Source of the DNA: Sphingomonas sp. KR3-1
Lineage (GTDB): Bacteria > Pseudomonadota > Alphaproteobacteria > Sphingomonadales > Sphingomonadaceae
Direction: 5' to 3'
NCBI RefSeq assembly: GCF_040049295.1
Contig: NZ_JBDZDQ010000001.1
Span: 2,108,001-2,172,000 of the forward strand
DNA: 64,000 bases
Shown: piece after piece, positions 44,565 to 52,594 of the stretch
How the letters are laid out: each line of letters starts with the position of its first letter
Position numbering within the stretch: position 1 is the stretch's first letter
The notes under the pieces: generated by a model
The model's database searches: none
What the model was told of the DNA's origin: nothing
The model's input: the letters and a program-made list of their open reading frames with translations, nothing else
Program-made: the position numbers and the translations under genes

Positions 44565-46961
44565 ATGCTCGCCCCGTTCCGCACCGGCCTTGCCGCGCTC
44601 GCCGCCCTGTCGCTCACCACCGCGCCGATCGCCGCGGCGCAAACCGGCAACCCGCCGATCGCGGCGCAAGCGGGCAGGCCGCCGGTCGCCGCCCGGCAGG
44701 GCGAGGCGGTGCCGCCGCCCTGGTTCGACGCGCCGCGGATCGGCACCGGCGGCGAGGGCCATACCTTTCCGGGCGCCGTGGCGCCGTTCGGCATGATCCA
44801 GCTCAGCCCGGATACCGATACCGGCTGCAAGATCCGCGAATGCTACAGCCACGCCGCCGGCTACCGCTATGAGGACCCGACCATCCAGGGCTTCTCGATG
44901 ACCCATTTCTCGGGCGCGGGGCATTCGGATCTGGGCGATTTCCTTATGATGCCGGTGGCGGGCGACGCGGTGCCGCTCGAGCCCGGCGACCCGAAGCAGC
45001 CGGGCTCGGGCTATCGCTCGCGCTTCAGCCATGATCGCGAGCTGGCGACCCCTGGCTATTATCGGGTGATGCTCGACGATCCCGGCATCCTGGCCGAGAT
45101 GACCGCGGGCACCCGCGTCGGCGTCCAGCGCTACAGCTATCCCGCGGGCAAGGCCGCGCATCTCGTGCTCGACCTGCGCAGCTCGCTCTACAATTATCCG
45201 GGCAAGACGCTCTGGTCCTCGGTGCGCCTGCGCGCCGACGGCACGATCACCGGCGCACGCGAGACGCGCGGCTGGGCGCCGGCGCGCAAGCTGTTCTTCG
45301 CGATCCGTCCGTCCGCGCCGCTTACCGGCCATGCCTTCCTCAACAAGGAAGAGAAGGTGGAGTACAGGGGCTTCCAGGGCCCCAGCCGCGGCGCCGACGA
45401 TACCGCGCAGCTCGCCGGCCGCGCGCTGGTGGCGCAGCTCGATTTCGGCGCGCTCGACAAGCCGCTGGAAGTGAAGGTCGCGATCTCCTCGGTCGACGAG
45501 GATGGCGCGATCGCCAATCTCGACAGCGAGCCCGGCGGCTTCAAGGAAGTCCATGCCAGATCGACCACGGCCTGGTCCGATGCCCTGGGCGCGATCCGGG
45601 CCGAGGGCAGCCCGGCGATGGTCAAGACGTTCTACGGCGCGCTCTACCACAGCATGATCGCGCCCAGCGTCTTCTCCGACGCCGACGGCCGCTGGCGGGG
45701 TCCGGACGATCAGGTCCACGCCGCCAAGGGCTTCACCTTCCACTCGACCTTTTCGCTATGGGACACGTTCCGCGCCGAGCATCCCCTGCTCCTGCTCACC
45801 CAGAGCGAGAAGAAGAACGCGGACTTCGTCAATTCGCTGATCGCCAGCCAGCAGGTCAGCCCGTTCGGCATCCTGCCAGTCTGGCAGTTCCAGGGGCGCG
45901 AGACCTGGACGATGATCGGCTATCACGCCGTGCCGGTGATCGCCGACGCGTACCTCAAGGGCATTCGCGGCTTCGATCCGGATGCGGCGCTCGACGCCGC
46001 GGTGAAGAGCGCGACCTATGGCCCCTATGGCGGCCTCGATCACTATATGAAGCTCGGCTACGTCCCGATCGACAAGGAGCCGGAAGCCGCCTCCAAGACG
46101 GTCGAATATGCCTATGACGACTGGACCATCGCGCGCATGGCACGGGCGATGGGCAAGCCGGACGTCGCCGCCGCCTTCGACAAGCGTGCCGGCAACTGGC
46201 GCAACAGCTTCGACGCGAAGACCGGCTTCCTGCGCGCCCGCAAGTCCGATGGCAGCTACCGCATGCCGTTCGATCCCACCGCGATCAACTATGGCTCGGA
46301 CTATACCGAGGGCAATGCCTGGCAATATTCCTGGTTCGTGCCGCAGGACCAGGCCGGCATGTTCGCGCTGCTCGGCGGCGACGCCGCGGCGGTCAGGAAG
46401 CTCGACGCGATGTTCGACTTCGACAATTCCAAGCTCGACTACAGCCATGCCGAGGACATTGCCGGGCTGATCGGCCAGTACATCCATGGCAACGAGCCGA
46501 GCCACCACGTCGCCTATCTCTACAGCTATGCCGGCCAGCCCTGGCGTACCCAGGAGCGCCTGAAGCAGATCGTCGAGAGCCAGTACAAGCCGACCCCGGA
46601 CGGCCTCTCGGGCAATGACGATCTCGGCCAGATGTCGGCTTGGCTCGTCTTCACCTCGCTGGGCTTCTACCCAGTCGCGCCGGGCTCCAACCAATATGTC
46701 ATCGGCCGGCCGTTCCTCGACCGCGCGACGCTGGCCCTGCCAAACGGCAAGCGCTTCACGATCGTCGCGGATGGGCTGTCGGACGCGAACAAATATATCG
46801 GCAAGGTCATGCTGAACGGCAAGCCGCTGGCGCGCGGCTATCTGGAGCATCGCGAGATCGTCGCCGGCGGCGAGCTCCGCTTCACGATGCAGGCGACGCC
46901 CAACAAGAGCTGGGCGGCGGACAAGGCGGCGCGGCCCTATTCGATGAGCACCGCGCGCTAG
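44565..46961 (+). CDS. GH92 family glycoside hydrolase (alpha-1,2-mannosidase type), secreted
   Basis: The 798-residue protein has a signal peptide (AALAALSLTTAPIAAAQ), then a short Pro/Ala-rich repeated linker. A full GH92 domain follows: GGEGHTFPGAVAPFGMIQLSPDT near 62, GFSMTHFSGAGHSDLGDF near 110, SLWDTFRAEHPLL near 400, GNAWQYSWFVPQDQAGM near 583 and HVAYLYSYAGQPWRTQ near 648. GNDDLGQMSAWLVFTSLGFYPVAPGS near 683 carries the catalytic-site acids. GH92 enzymes are calcium-dependent exo-alpha-mannosidases. The stop codon overlaps that of the LysR gene. No Shine-Dalgarno is obvious. Confidence 0.92.
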   Translation: MLAPFRTGLAALAALSLTTAPIAAAQTGNPPIAAQAGRPPVAARQGEAVPPPWFDAPRIGTGGEGHTFPGAVAPFGMIQLSPDTDTGCKIRECYSHAAGYRYEDPTIQGFSMTHFSGAGHSDLGDFLMMPVAGDAVPLEPGDPKQPGSGYRSRFSHDRELATPGYYRVMLDDPGILAEMTAGTRVGVQRYSYPAGKAAHLVLDLRSSLYNYPGKTLWSSVRLRADGTITGARETRGWAPARKLFFAIRPSAPLTGHAFLNKEEKVEYRGFQGPSRGADDTAQLAGRALVAQLDFGALDKPLEVKVAISSVDEDGAIANLDSEPGGFKEVHARSTTAWSDALGAIRAEGSPAMVKTFYGALYHSMIAPSVFSDADGRWRGPDDQVHAAKGFTFHSTFSLWDTFRAEHPLLLLTQSEKKNADFVNSLIASQQVSPFGILPVWQFQGRETWTMIGYHAVPVIADAYLKGIRGFDPDAALDAAVKSATYGPYGGLDHYMKLGYVPIDKEPEAASKTVEYAYDDWTIARMARAMGKPDVAAAFDKRAGNWRNSFDAKTGFLRARKSDGSYRMPFDPTAINYGSDYTEGNAWQYSWFVPQDQAGMFALLGGDAAAVRKLDAMFDFDNSKLDYSHAEDIAGLIGQYIHGNEPSHHVAYLYSYAGQPWRTQERLKQIVESQYKPTPDGLSGNDDLGQMSAWLVFTSLGFYPVAPGSNQYVIGRPFLDRATLALPNGKRFTIVADGLSDANKYIGKVMLNGKPLARGYLEHREIVAGGELRFTMQATPNKSWAADKAARPYSMSTAR

Positions 46962-47866
46962 GCCCCGCGCCGCACCGCGTCGATGAAGGCGCGCACCGCC
47001 GGCGCCATGTGGCGCTGTTGCGGGTAGCAGAGATAGTGGCCCGGGAACGGCGCTGACCATTGCTCGAGCAGCGGCACCAGCCGCCCGGCCTCGATATGAC
47101 CGCGCACCTTGGGCTCGATCGCGAAGGCGATGCCGACGCCCTGCAGCGCGGCGTCGATGCATGCCTGCTTGTCGTCGAGGATCAGCGGTCCGTCGACGGC
47201 GACCTGGAACCAGCCATTTTCCCAGAACTCCCAATGATAGGGCGTCGCCTCGCCCGGCCAGCGCCAGCGGATGCAGCGATGGCGCAGCAGCGCGCGCGGA
47301 TGCTCGGGTGCGCCATGCGCCGCGACATAGTCGGGCGTCGCCACGGCGAGCTGGCGCATCTCCTTGCCGAGCGCCAGCGCGACCATGTCGCGCTCGACCA
47401 GCTCGCCGATGCGGATCGCCACGTCATAGCCGCCCGCCACCATGTCGATCACGGTATCGTCGAGCGAGATGTCGAGCACGACTTCGGGATAGTCCCGCGC
47501 AAAGCGGGCGAGGATCGGCTGCACGTGCAGCTCGCCCGCGAAGCGCGAGGCGTGGATGCGGACGCGCCCGGCGACCCCTTCCCGACCGGCGCGTGCCTGC
47601 TGCATCGCCTCGCCGAGCTCGGCCAGCGCAGGTTCGATGCGCGCGAGCAGCGCGGCACCTGCCTCGGTGAGCGAGACGCTGCGTGTCGTGCGGTTGAGCA
47701 GCCGCGCGCCGAGCCGCTCCTCGAGCCCGCGGACCAACTGGCTCAGCGCCGAGGGCGAGACGCCCAGCGCGGTGGCGGCGCGGCTGAAGCTCAGCAGCTG
47801 CGCGACCGCAACGAAGCCGCGAAGCTGCTGATAGTCGGCGGACAATAGAGTCGATTCCATCGGCAC
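46958..47866 (-). CDS. LysR family transcriptional regulator
   Basis: The 302-residue protein has an N-terminal winged helix (LRGFVAVAQLLSFSRAATALGVSPSALSQLVRGLEERLGARLLNRTTRSVSLTEAG, about 14-68) and a LysR substrate-binding domain with VRIHASRFAGELHVQPILARF and HCIRWRWPGEATPYHWEF. The sequence is closest to the DsdC/YafC-like group that often regulates an adjacent divergent SDR or oxidoreductase gene. ATG 47866 or ATG 47860 may be the start. It faces the SDR gene at 47958 across a gap containing a LysR-type palindrome. Confidence 0.92.
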   Translation of the reverse strand: MPMESTLLSADYQQLRGFVAVAQLLSFSRAATALGVSPSALSQLVRGLEERLGARLLNRTTRSVSLTEAGAALLARIEPALAELGEAMQQARAGREGVAGRVRIHASRFAGELHVQPILARFARDYPEVVLDISLDDTVIDMVAGGYDVAIRIGELVERDMVALALGKEMRQLAVATPDYVAAHGAPEHPRALLRHRCIRWRWPGEATPYHWEFWENGWFQVAVDGPLILDDKQACIDAALQGVGIAFAIEPKVRGHIEAGRLVPLLEQWSAPFPGHYLCYPQQRHMAPAVRAFIDAVRRGA

Positions 47867-47869
47867 TGT

Positions 47870-47882
47870 TTAGCAGCGCTAA
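47870..47882. promoter_or_regulatory. LysR-type operator (T-N11-A palindrome)
   Basis: TTAGCAGCGCTAA is an inverted repeat (TTAGC/GCTAA) that fits the T-N11-A rule for LysR binding. It lies in the 91-bp gap between the divergent LysR and SDR genes, right next to the regulator's own start codon, as expected for autoregulation. Confidence 0.55.
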
Positions 47883-47957
47883 CAAGTGCATGGCAAAATG
47901 CGGTTATTATCCTCGCCGCAGCAAGTGCCCATCTCCTGCCGCGAAGGAGATCACAGT

Positions 47958-48779
47958 ATGAAGACCTGGTTCATCACCGGCATCTCGCGCGGGCTCGGCC
48001 TGGCGCTGGCACAGGCGGCGCTGGCGCGCGGCGACACCGTCATCGGCACCGCGCGCGGGGAGGCGCCCGCGTTCGCGCCCGGTACCGGCACGCTCCACGT
48101 GCTGCCGCTCGACATGACCGATGCCGAAGCGATCGGATCGACGGTCGCGCAGGCGTTCGCGCTGGCGGGGCGGATCGATGTGATCGTCAACAATGCCGGC
48201 TATGGCCTGCTCGGCGCGATCGAGCAGGCGAGCGATGCCGATGTCGCCCGGCTGTTCGACGTCGATCTGTTCGGGCCCTTCCGCCTGATCCGCGCGGCGC
48301 TGCCGCATCTGCGCGCGCAGGGGAGCGGGCATATCGTCAACATCACCTCGATCGCCGGCCGGGCGCCGGGCGCCGGCTCGGGCCTCTATGCCGCCGCCAA
48401 ATATGCGCTCGAAGGCCTGTCGGCAGCGCTCGCCCAGGAAGTCGCGCCGCTCGGCGTGCATGTCACCGCCGTGGCGCCCGGCGCATTCCGCACCGATTTC
48501 CTGTCGGACCATTCGATCCGCAAGAGCGGCGCGGACGATGCCTATGCCGCGTCGGTCGGGCGCTCCTCGGCGGCATTCGGGTCGATGGCGGGCAGGCAGC
48601 TCGGCGATCCCCGCCACGCCGCCGCAGCGATCCTCGCGCTCGCCGATTCGTCCAACCCGCCGCTCCACCTGCTGCTCGGCAGCGACGCGCTGCGCCGCGC
48701 CCGCGAGAAGCTCGATGCGGTGATCGACGAGATCGATCGCTGGGAGAATGTCACCCGCAGCACCGATTTCGCCGCGTGA
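47958..48779 (+). CDS. SDR family oxidoreductase
   Basis: The 273-residue protein is a classical short-chain dehydrogenase. The cofactor motif is TGISRGLGLALA near residue 7, the NNAGYGLLG motif lies near 81, and the catalytic residues are S in NITSIAGRAPG and Y/K in YAAAKYALEGLSAALAQEV near 151-155. PGAFRTDFL follows. The absence of an Arg or Lys in the first loop that would clearly favour NADP leaves the cofactor open. The ATG at 47958 follows GAAGGAG. It is probably controlled by the divergent LysR regulator. Confidence 0.9.
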   Translation: MKTWFITGISRGLGLALAQAALARGDTVIGTARGEAPAFAPGTGTLHVLPLDMTDAEAIGSTVAQAFALAGRIDVIVNNAGYGLLGAIEQASDADVARLFDVDLFGPFRLIRAALPHLRAQGSGHIVNITSIAGRAPGAGSGLYAAAKYALEGLSAALAQEVAPLGVHVTAVAPGAFRTDFLSDHSIRKSGADDAYAASVGRSSAAFGSMAGRQLGDPRHAAAAILALADSSNPPLHLLLGSDALRRAREKLDAVIDEIDRWENVTRSTDFAA

Positions 48780-48783
48780 CGGC

Positions 48784-50067
48784 TCAGCCGTCGCCGACGC
48801 GCTCGATATCGGCGCCTACGGCCTGCAGCTTCTCCTCGAGCCGCTCATAGCCGCGGTCGAGGTGATAGACGCGCTGCACCTGGGTCTCGCCCTCGGCGAC
48901 CAGGCCGGCGAGGATCAGGCTCATCGAGGCGCGCAGGTCGGTCGCCATCACCGGCGCGCCGACGAGCTTGGAAGGACCGTGCACCACCGCGGTGCGTCCG
49001 CGCACGTCGATATGCGCGCCCATGCGAGCCAGCTCGGGCACGTGCATGTAGCGGTTCTCGAAGATCGTCTCGGTGAACACGCTGGCGCCCTCGGCGACCA
49101 GCTGCATCGCCATGAACTGCGCCTGCATGTCGGTGGCGAAGCCCGGGAAGGGTGCGGTCGACAGCGTCAGCGGCTTGAGCGGGCCATTGGCGGCGACGCG
49201 GATGCCGGCCTTGGTCTCCTCGACGGTCACGCCGGCCTGGATCAGCGCGTCGAGCGTCGCGCGCATGTCGTCCGCCACCGCGCCGACCAGCTCGACATCG
49301 CCGCCGGTGATCGCCGCGGCGCAGGCATAGCTGCCCGCCTCGATCCGGTCGGGCATCACGGCATAGGTCGCGCCGTGCAGGCGGTCGACGCCCTCGATCT
49401 CCAGCCGTTCGGTGCCGATGCCGTGGATGTGCGCGCCCATCGCGACGAGCAGGTTGCACAGGTCGACGATCTCGGGCTCGCGTGCGGCATTGTCGAGCAC
49501 GGTCGTGCCTCGGGCCGTGGCCGCCGCCATCAGCGCATTCTCGGTCGCGCCGACCGAGACGACCGGGAAGCTGTAGCGCCCGCCCGCGATGCGTCCGCCG
49601 GGCGCGGTCGCCTTCACATAGCCTGCGGCCAGTTCAATCTCGGCGCCCATCGCCTCGAGCGCCTTCAGGTGCAGGTCGATCGGGCGGTTGCCGATCGCGC
49701 AGCCGCCGGGCAGCGACACGGTCGCCTCGCCGGCGCGGCCGAGCAGCGGCCCGAGCACCAGGATCGAGGCGCGCATCTTGCGGACGATGTCATAGGGGGC
49801 GACCGTCGAGCTCAGCTTGCCTGCGCGCACCGTCATCACCCGGCCGAAATCGGTCGGCCGCGTGCCTTCGATCGCAGTGGAGGCGCCGAGCTCGTTGAGA
49901 AGGTGCCCGAAGCTGTCAACATCGGCCAGGCGGGGCAGGTTGCGCAGCGTCAGCGGCTCGTCGGTGAGCAGCGCGCAGGGCATCAGCGTGAGGGCGGCGT
50001 TCTTGGCCCCCGAAACGGGGATCTTGCCGGAAAGGCGGTTGCCGCCGCGAATGAGAATACGGTCCAT
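48784..50067 (-). CDS. murA: UDP-N-acetylglucosamine 1-carboxyvinyltransferase
   Basis: MurA transfers enolpyruvate to UDP-GlcNAc in the first committed step of peptidoglycan synthesis. The 427-residue product begins [34 protein letters not shown], with the essential Lys/Asn. The catalytic cysteine lies in [27 protein letters not shown] near residue 120, which predicts fosfomycin sensitivity. [14 protein letters not shown] and the C-terminal [32 protein letters not shown] are typical. It converges with the SDR gene, with four bases between stop codons. Confidence 0.96.
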   Translation of the reverse strand: MDRILIRGGNRLSGKIPVSGAKNAALTLMPCALLTDEPLTLRNLPRLADVDSFGHLLNELGASTAIEGTRPTDFGRVMTVRAGKLSSTVAPYDIVRKMRASILVLGPLLGRAGEATVSLPGGCAIGNRPIDLHLKALEAMGAEIELAAGYVKATAPGGRIAGGRYSFPVVSVGATENALMAAATARGTTVLDNAAREPEIVDLCNLLVAMGAHIHGIGTERLEIEGVDRLHGATYAVMPDRIEAGSYACAAAITGGDVELVGAVADDMRATLDALIQAGVTVEETKAGIRVAANGPLKPLTLSTAPFPGFATDMQAQFMAMQLVAEGASVFTETIFENRYMHVPELARMGAHIDVRGRTAVVHGPSKLVGAPVMATDLRASMSLILAGLVAEGETQVQRVYHLDRGYERLEEKLQAVGADIERVGDG

Positions 50068-50190
50068 GCCGGGCTTCTAATGCCTCTCCCGCCACGCGCA
50101 AGACCGGTGCGAAAGTGTCTGGCTTGATCGACTTTAATGCATTGATTCAATTGCACTGCTTTGCATCGACAAGTGGGGGGAAGCCATCGC

Positions 50191-50925
50191 GTGTCCGGCA
50201 GTTGCTTTGCGGAAAGGTTGAGCGAACTGATCGACCTGACTTCGGTCGAACAGAATGCGCTCGAAAAATTGGAGGAACGCCAGCGGCACGTGCGCCGCGG
50301 GGCGGTGTTGCAGCGCGAGAATGAGGGCTGCAACGAGCTCTACATCCTGCGCAAGGGCATGATGATGAGCTATGTGCTGCTCGATGACGGCAGCCGGCAG
50401 ATCCTGCGCTTCCTCTTCCCGGGCGACATGCTCGGCGTCTCCAGCGCGGTCTATCAGGAAGCGACCGAGACGTTGGCGGCGCTGTCCGACTGCGTGGTCT
50501 GCCCGTTCGATCGCGCCGCGCTCTCCGATCTGATGCTCGCGCATCCGCGGCTCGCGGCGATGGTGCTGGTCCATTCGCAGATCGAGCGGGTGGCGCTCAC
50601 CGATCGCCTCGCCGCGCTCGGCCGTACCAGCGCCAAGGCGCGCGTCGCCGCGTTGCTGATCGAGCTGCGCAATCGCCTGCGCGCCACTGACAAGGGCCTC
50701 ACCAATGCGTTCACGCTGGGGCTGACGCAGGAGGAAGTGGGCGACGCGACCGGACTGACCGCGGTGCACGTCAACCGCATGCTGCGCCAGCTCGAGGAAG
50801 AGGGGCTGATCGCGCGCGAGGCGGGCCGCGTGACGCTGCGCGACGAGCGCGCGCTCGCCCGCGCGGCGAACTACGTCAACCGCTATGAAGGGCTCGATCT
50901 CAGCTGGCTTCCCAAGGCGAGCTGA
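50191..50925 (+). CDS. Crp/Fnr family transcriptional regulator
   Basis: The 244-residue protein has a cyclic-nucleotide-binding-type beta barrel (about 20-130, LYILRKGMMMSYVLLDDGSRQILRFLFPGDMLGVSSAVYQ) and a Crp-type helix-turn-helix (LGLTQEEVGDATGLTAVHVNRMLRQLEEEGLIAR, about 170-205). It lacks the cysteine cluster of Fnr. The start is GTG at 50191, seven bases after GGGGGGAAG. Such regulators often respond to oxygen, NO or stationary phase in sphingomonads; its signal is unknown. It is divergent from murA. Confidence 0.88.
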   Translation: MSGSCFAERLSELIDLTSVEQNALEKLEERQRHVRRGAVLQRENEGCNELYILRKGMMMSYVLLDDGSRQILRFLFPGDMLGVSSAVYQEATETLAALSDCVVCPFDRAALSDLMLAHPRLAAMVLVHSQIERVALTDRLAALGRTSAKARVAALLIELRNRLRATDKGLTNAFTLGLTQEEVGDATGLTAVHVNRMLRQLEEEGLIAREAGRVTLRDERALARAANYVNRYEGLDLSWLPKAS

Positions 50926-50960
50926 GCGGCGCTTCGTTCCGACGATTTTCGAAGAGAGGC

Positions 50961-51000
50961 GGGCCGGACGTCTGCGGTGACAAGTCGCGCCGTCCGGCCC
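50961..51000 (+). terminator. Possible terminator after the Crp-family gene
   Basis: GGGCCGGACG at 50961-50970 pairs perfectly with CGTCCGGCCC at 50991-51000 across a 20-base loop. There is no T-tract. The rest of the 292-bp gap to clpS holds only the palindromic doublet at 51126-51205. Confidence 0.45.
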
Positions 51001-51125
51001 AGTGTTCCTACCCAAACCCCCCGGTTCCAGGAACTGCGGGCGTTTTACCGGCTCGGCGGGAGGCTGTGGCGCCCGGAAAAGCGCCTACTCGGGATCGTAC
51101 GGAGGCAGGAGCGTAACGAAAATGC

Positions 51126-51205
51126 GTCATCCCGGCGCAGGCCGGGATCTCAGGCGATGGCGCGGGACAGGAGCCTCACGCGATCCCGGCTTGCGCCGGG
51201 ATGAC
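51126..51205. repeat. Inverted doublet of a GTCATCCCGG-type palindromic repeat
   Basis: Two 24-bp arms face each other, 51126-51149 and 51182-51205, with one mismatch and a 32-bp spacer. Each arm is itself palindromic (ATCCCGGC...GCCGGGAT). This is a REPIN-like arrangement without a gene, in the gap between the Crp-family gene and clpS. Confidence 0.85.
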
Positions 51206-51217
51206 GGGCTTGGGCGC

Positions 51218-51550
51218 TCACGCCTTCTCCAGCGTGCACTGCAGCGGGTGCTGGTTCTGCTGCGCGAACTCGATCACCTGCGCCACCTTGGTCTCGGCGA
51301 CCTCGTAGCTGAACACGCCGCACACGCCCACGCCGCGCTGGTGAACGTGGAGCATCACGCGCGTCGCCTCTTCCATGTTCATCCGGAAGAAGCGCTGCAG
51401 GCAGAGCACGACGAACTCCATCGGCGTATAGTCGTCGTTGAGCATCAGCACGCGGTAGGGCGTGGGCTTCTTGGTGCGCGTGCGGGTGCGCGTGGCAAGG
51501 CCGATGTTCGGGCCATTGCCGCGATCGTCGTCATTGCCGTCCTCGGCCAT
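51218..51550 (-). CDS. clpS: ATP-dependent Clp protease adaptor protein ClpS
   Basis: ClpS delivers N-degron substrates to ClpAP. The 110-residue product has the conserved core [61 protein letters not shown], with the N-degron pocket residues ([16 protein letters not shown]) intact. A basic/Gly-Asn-rich N-terminal tail precedes it. The ATG at 51550 is chosen by homology; in-frame starts further upstream at about 51604-51616 lack better signals. The gene lies downstream of the phasin gene in the same direction. Confidence 0.93.
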   Translation of the reverse strand: MAEDGNDDDRGNGPNIGLATRTRTRTKKPTPYRVLMLNDDYTPMEFVVLCLQRFFRMNMEEATRVMLHVHQRGVGVCGVFSYEVAETKVAQVIEFAQQNQHPLQCTLEKA

Positions 51551-51663
51551 GCGGATATCGAATTTCACGGGATCAATCACGCTGCGGAAAATATGGGTTC
51601 GCATCGCCAAGGGCAAGGCCGGGGTTGTTGCGTAAACCCCGATTGCGACCCGACAAAAGGAAA

Positions 51664-51692
51664 GGGCGGCGCTCCGCGAGGAGGCGCCGCCC
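51664..51692 (-). terminator. Terminator of the phasin gene
   Basis: GGGCGGCGC at 51664-51672 pairs with GCGCCGCCC at 51684-51692. On the minus strand the 3' arm is followed by TTTCCTTTTG, a T-rich run, 37 bp beyond the phasin stop codon. Confidence 0.75.
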
Positions 51693-51728
51693 TGATCTTG
51701 TGCTTCCGAAAGGCCGGAAGCGACGCGC

Positions 51729-52475
51729 TTACGCGGCGGTCTTCACCTTCTCGGCGGCGACGGCAACGCGGTTCGAGATCGGCTGCGCAGCGTCGCTGGC
51801 GAGCTTGATCAGCGCCTCGGTGTTCTTCGAAGCCTCGGCAACGTACGAGTCGAACGAGGTGCGGAAGAAATCGCTCTGCAGCTTGAAGAAGTCCGCCGGC
51901 GACTTGACCGACGAGAAGCTCTTCAGCGCGGCAGTCGCGGTCTCGAAGCTCTTGCGGCTATATTCGGCGGCATCCTGGCCCAGGCCTTCGAAGCCCTTGG
52001 CGGCGATGCGGCCGGACTCGACCAGCGCCTCGACATTGCCCTTGGCGAAGTCATTGGCTTCTTCGACCAGCTTGGTCGACTTCTCGACGGCGGCCTTGGT
52101 GCGGTCGTTCCACTCGGCGAACAGAGCCTGGGCCTTGCCGGTGGCGTTCTCGATCGTGCTCATCTTGACACTTTCCTTCACTGCCGGCGCGGCGACGATC
52201 TCTTCGACGGCTTCCGCGGCGGTGGTTGCGGTTTCCGCGACGGCCTCGACAATCGGCGCGCTCACGGTCTGGACGGTTTCGGTCACTTCCTGCGTTGCTG
52301 CCGCAAGGACAGGTGCCGGCTCGGCAACGGGCGCTTCGACGATCGTCTCGGCGGCCTTTACCGGCGCGGGCTTCTCAGCCTTGGGCGCAGCAAGTTTCGG
52401 CGCGGGCTTGGCGCGCGCCGCAGGCTTCGGAGCGGCGGGCTTGCCCGTGCCGGTCTTCGGTCCCTTGGTGGCCAT
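51729..52475 (-). CDS. Phasin family protein
   Basis: The 248-residue protein has an Ala/Pro/Lys-rich, PhaF-like low-complexity N-terminus (about 1-110). A phasin domain follows (about 125-240: [47 protein letters not shown], amphipathic helices without cysteines). Phasins coat PHA granules and control their number and size. The ATG at 52475 has GGGAAGG upstream. It follows phaC in the same direction, and the gap between them holds three probable PhaR sites. Confidence 0.9.
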   Translation of the reverse strand: MATKGPKTGTGKPAAPKPAARAKPAPKLAAPKAEKPAPVKAAETIVEAPVAEPAPVLAAATQEVTETVQTVSAPIVEAVAETATTAAEAVEEIVAAPAVKESVKMSTIENATGKAQALFAEWNDRTKAAVEKSTKLVEEANDFAKGNVEALVESGRIAAKGFEGLGQDAAEYSRKSFETATAALKSFSSVKSPADFFKLQSDFFRTSFDSYVAEASKNTEALIKLASDAAQPISNRVAVAAEKVKTAA

Positions 52476-52500
52476 TGATATGCCTTCCCTAAAGCTATTG

Positions 52501-52564
52501 CTGCGATGCAGCATGTAGGCTTTCCTGCACTGCGATGCAAGTGGATTTTGTGCACTGCACAAAA
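52501..52564 (-). promoter_or_regulatory. Probable PhaR operators upstream of the phasin gene
   Basis: Three TGC-N3-GCA palindromes are present: TGCGATGCA at 52502-52510 (within CTGCGATGCAG), TGCGATGCA at 52531-52539, and TGCACTGCA at 52551-52559. The last is the core of a perfect 19-bp palindrome, TTTTGTGCACTGCACAAAA. TGC-rich CTGC-N3-GCAG sites are bound by the PHA-responsive repressor PhaR in Paracoccus. The sites lie 26-90 bp upstream of the phasin start. The phaR gene is not in the window. Confidence 0.75.
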
Positions 52565-52594
52565 CCCGATTACCCTAGGGAATAAGCTGATTTA

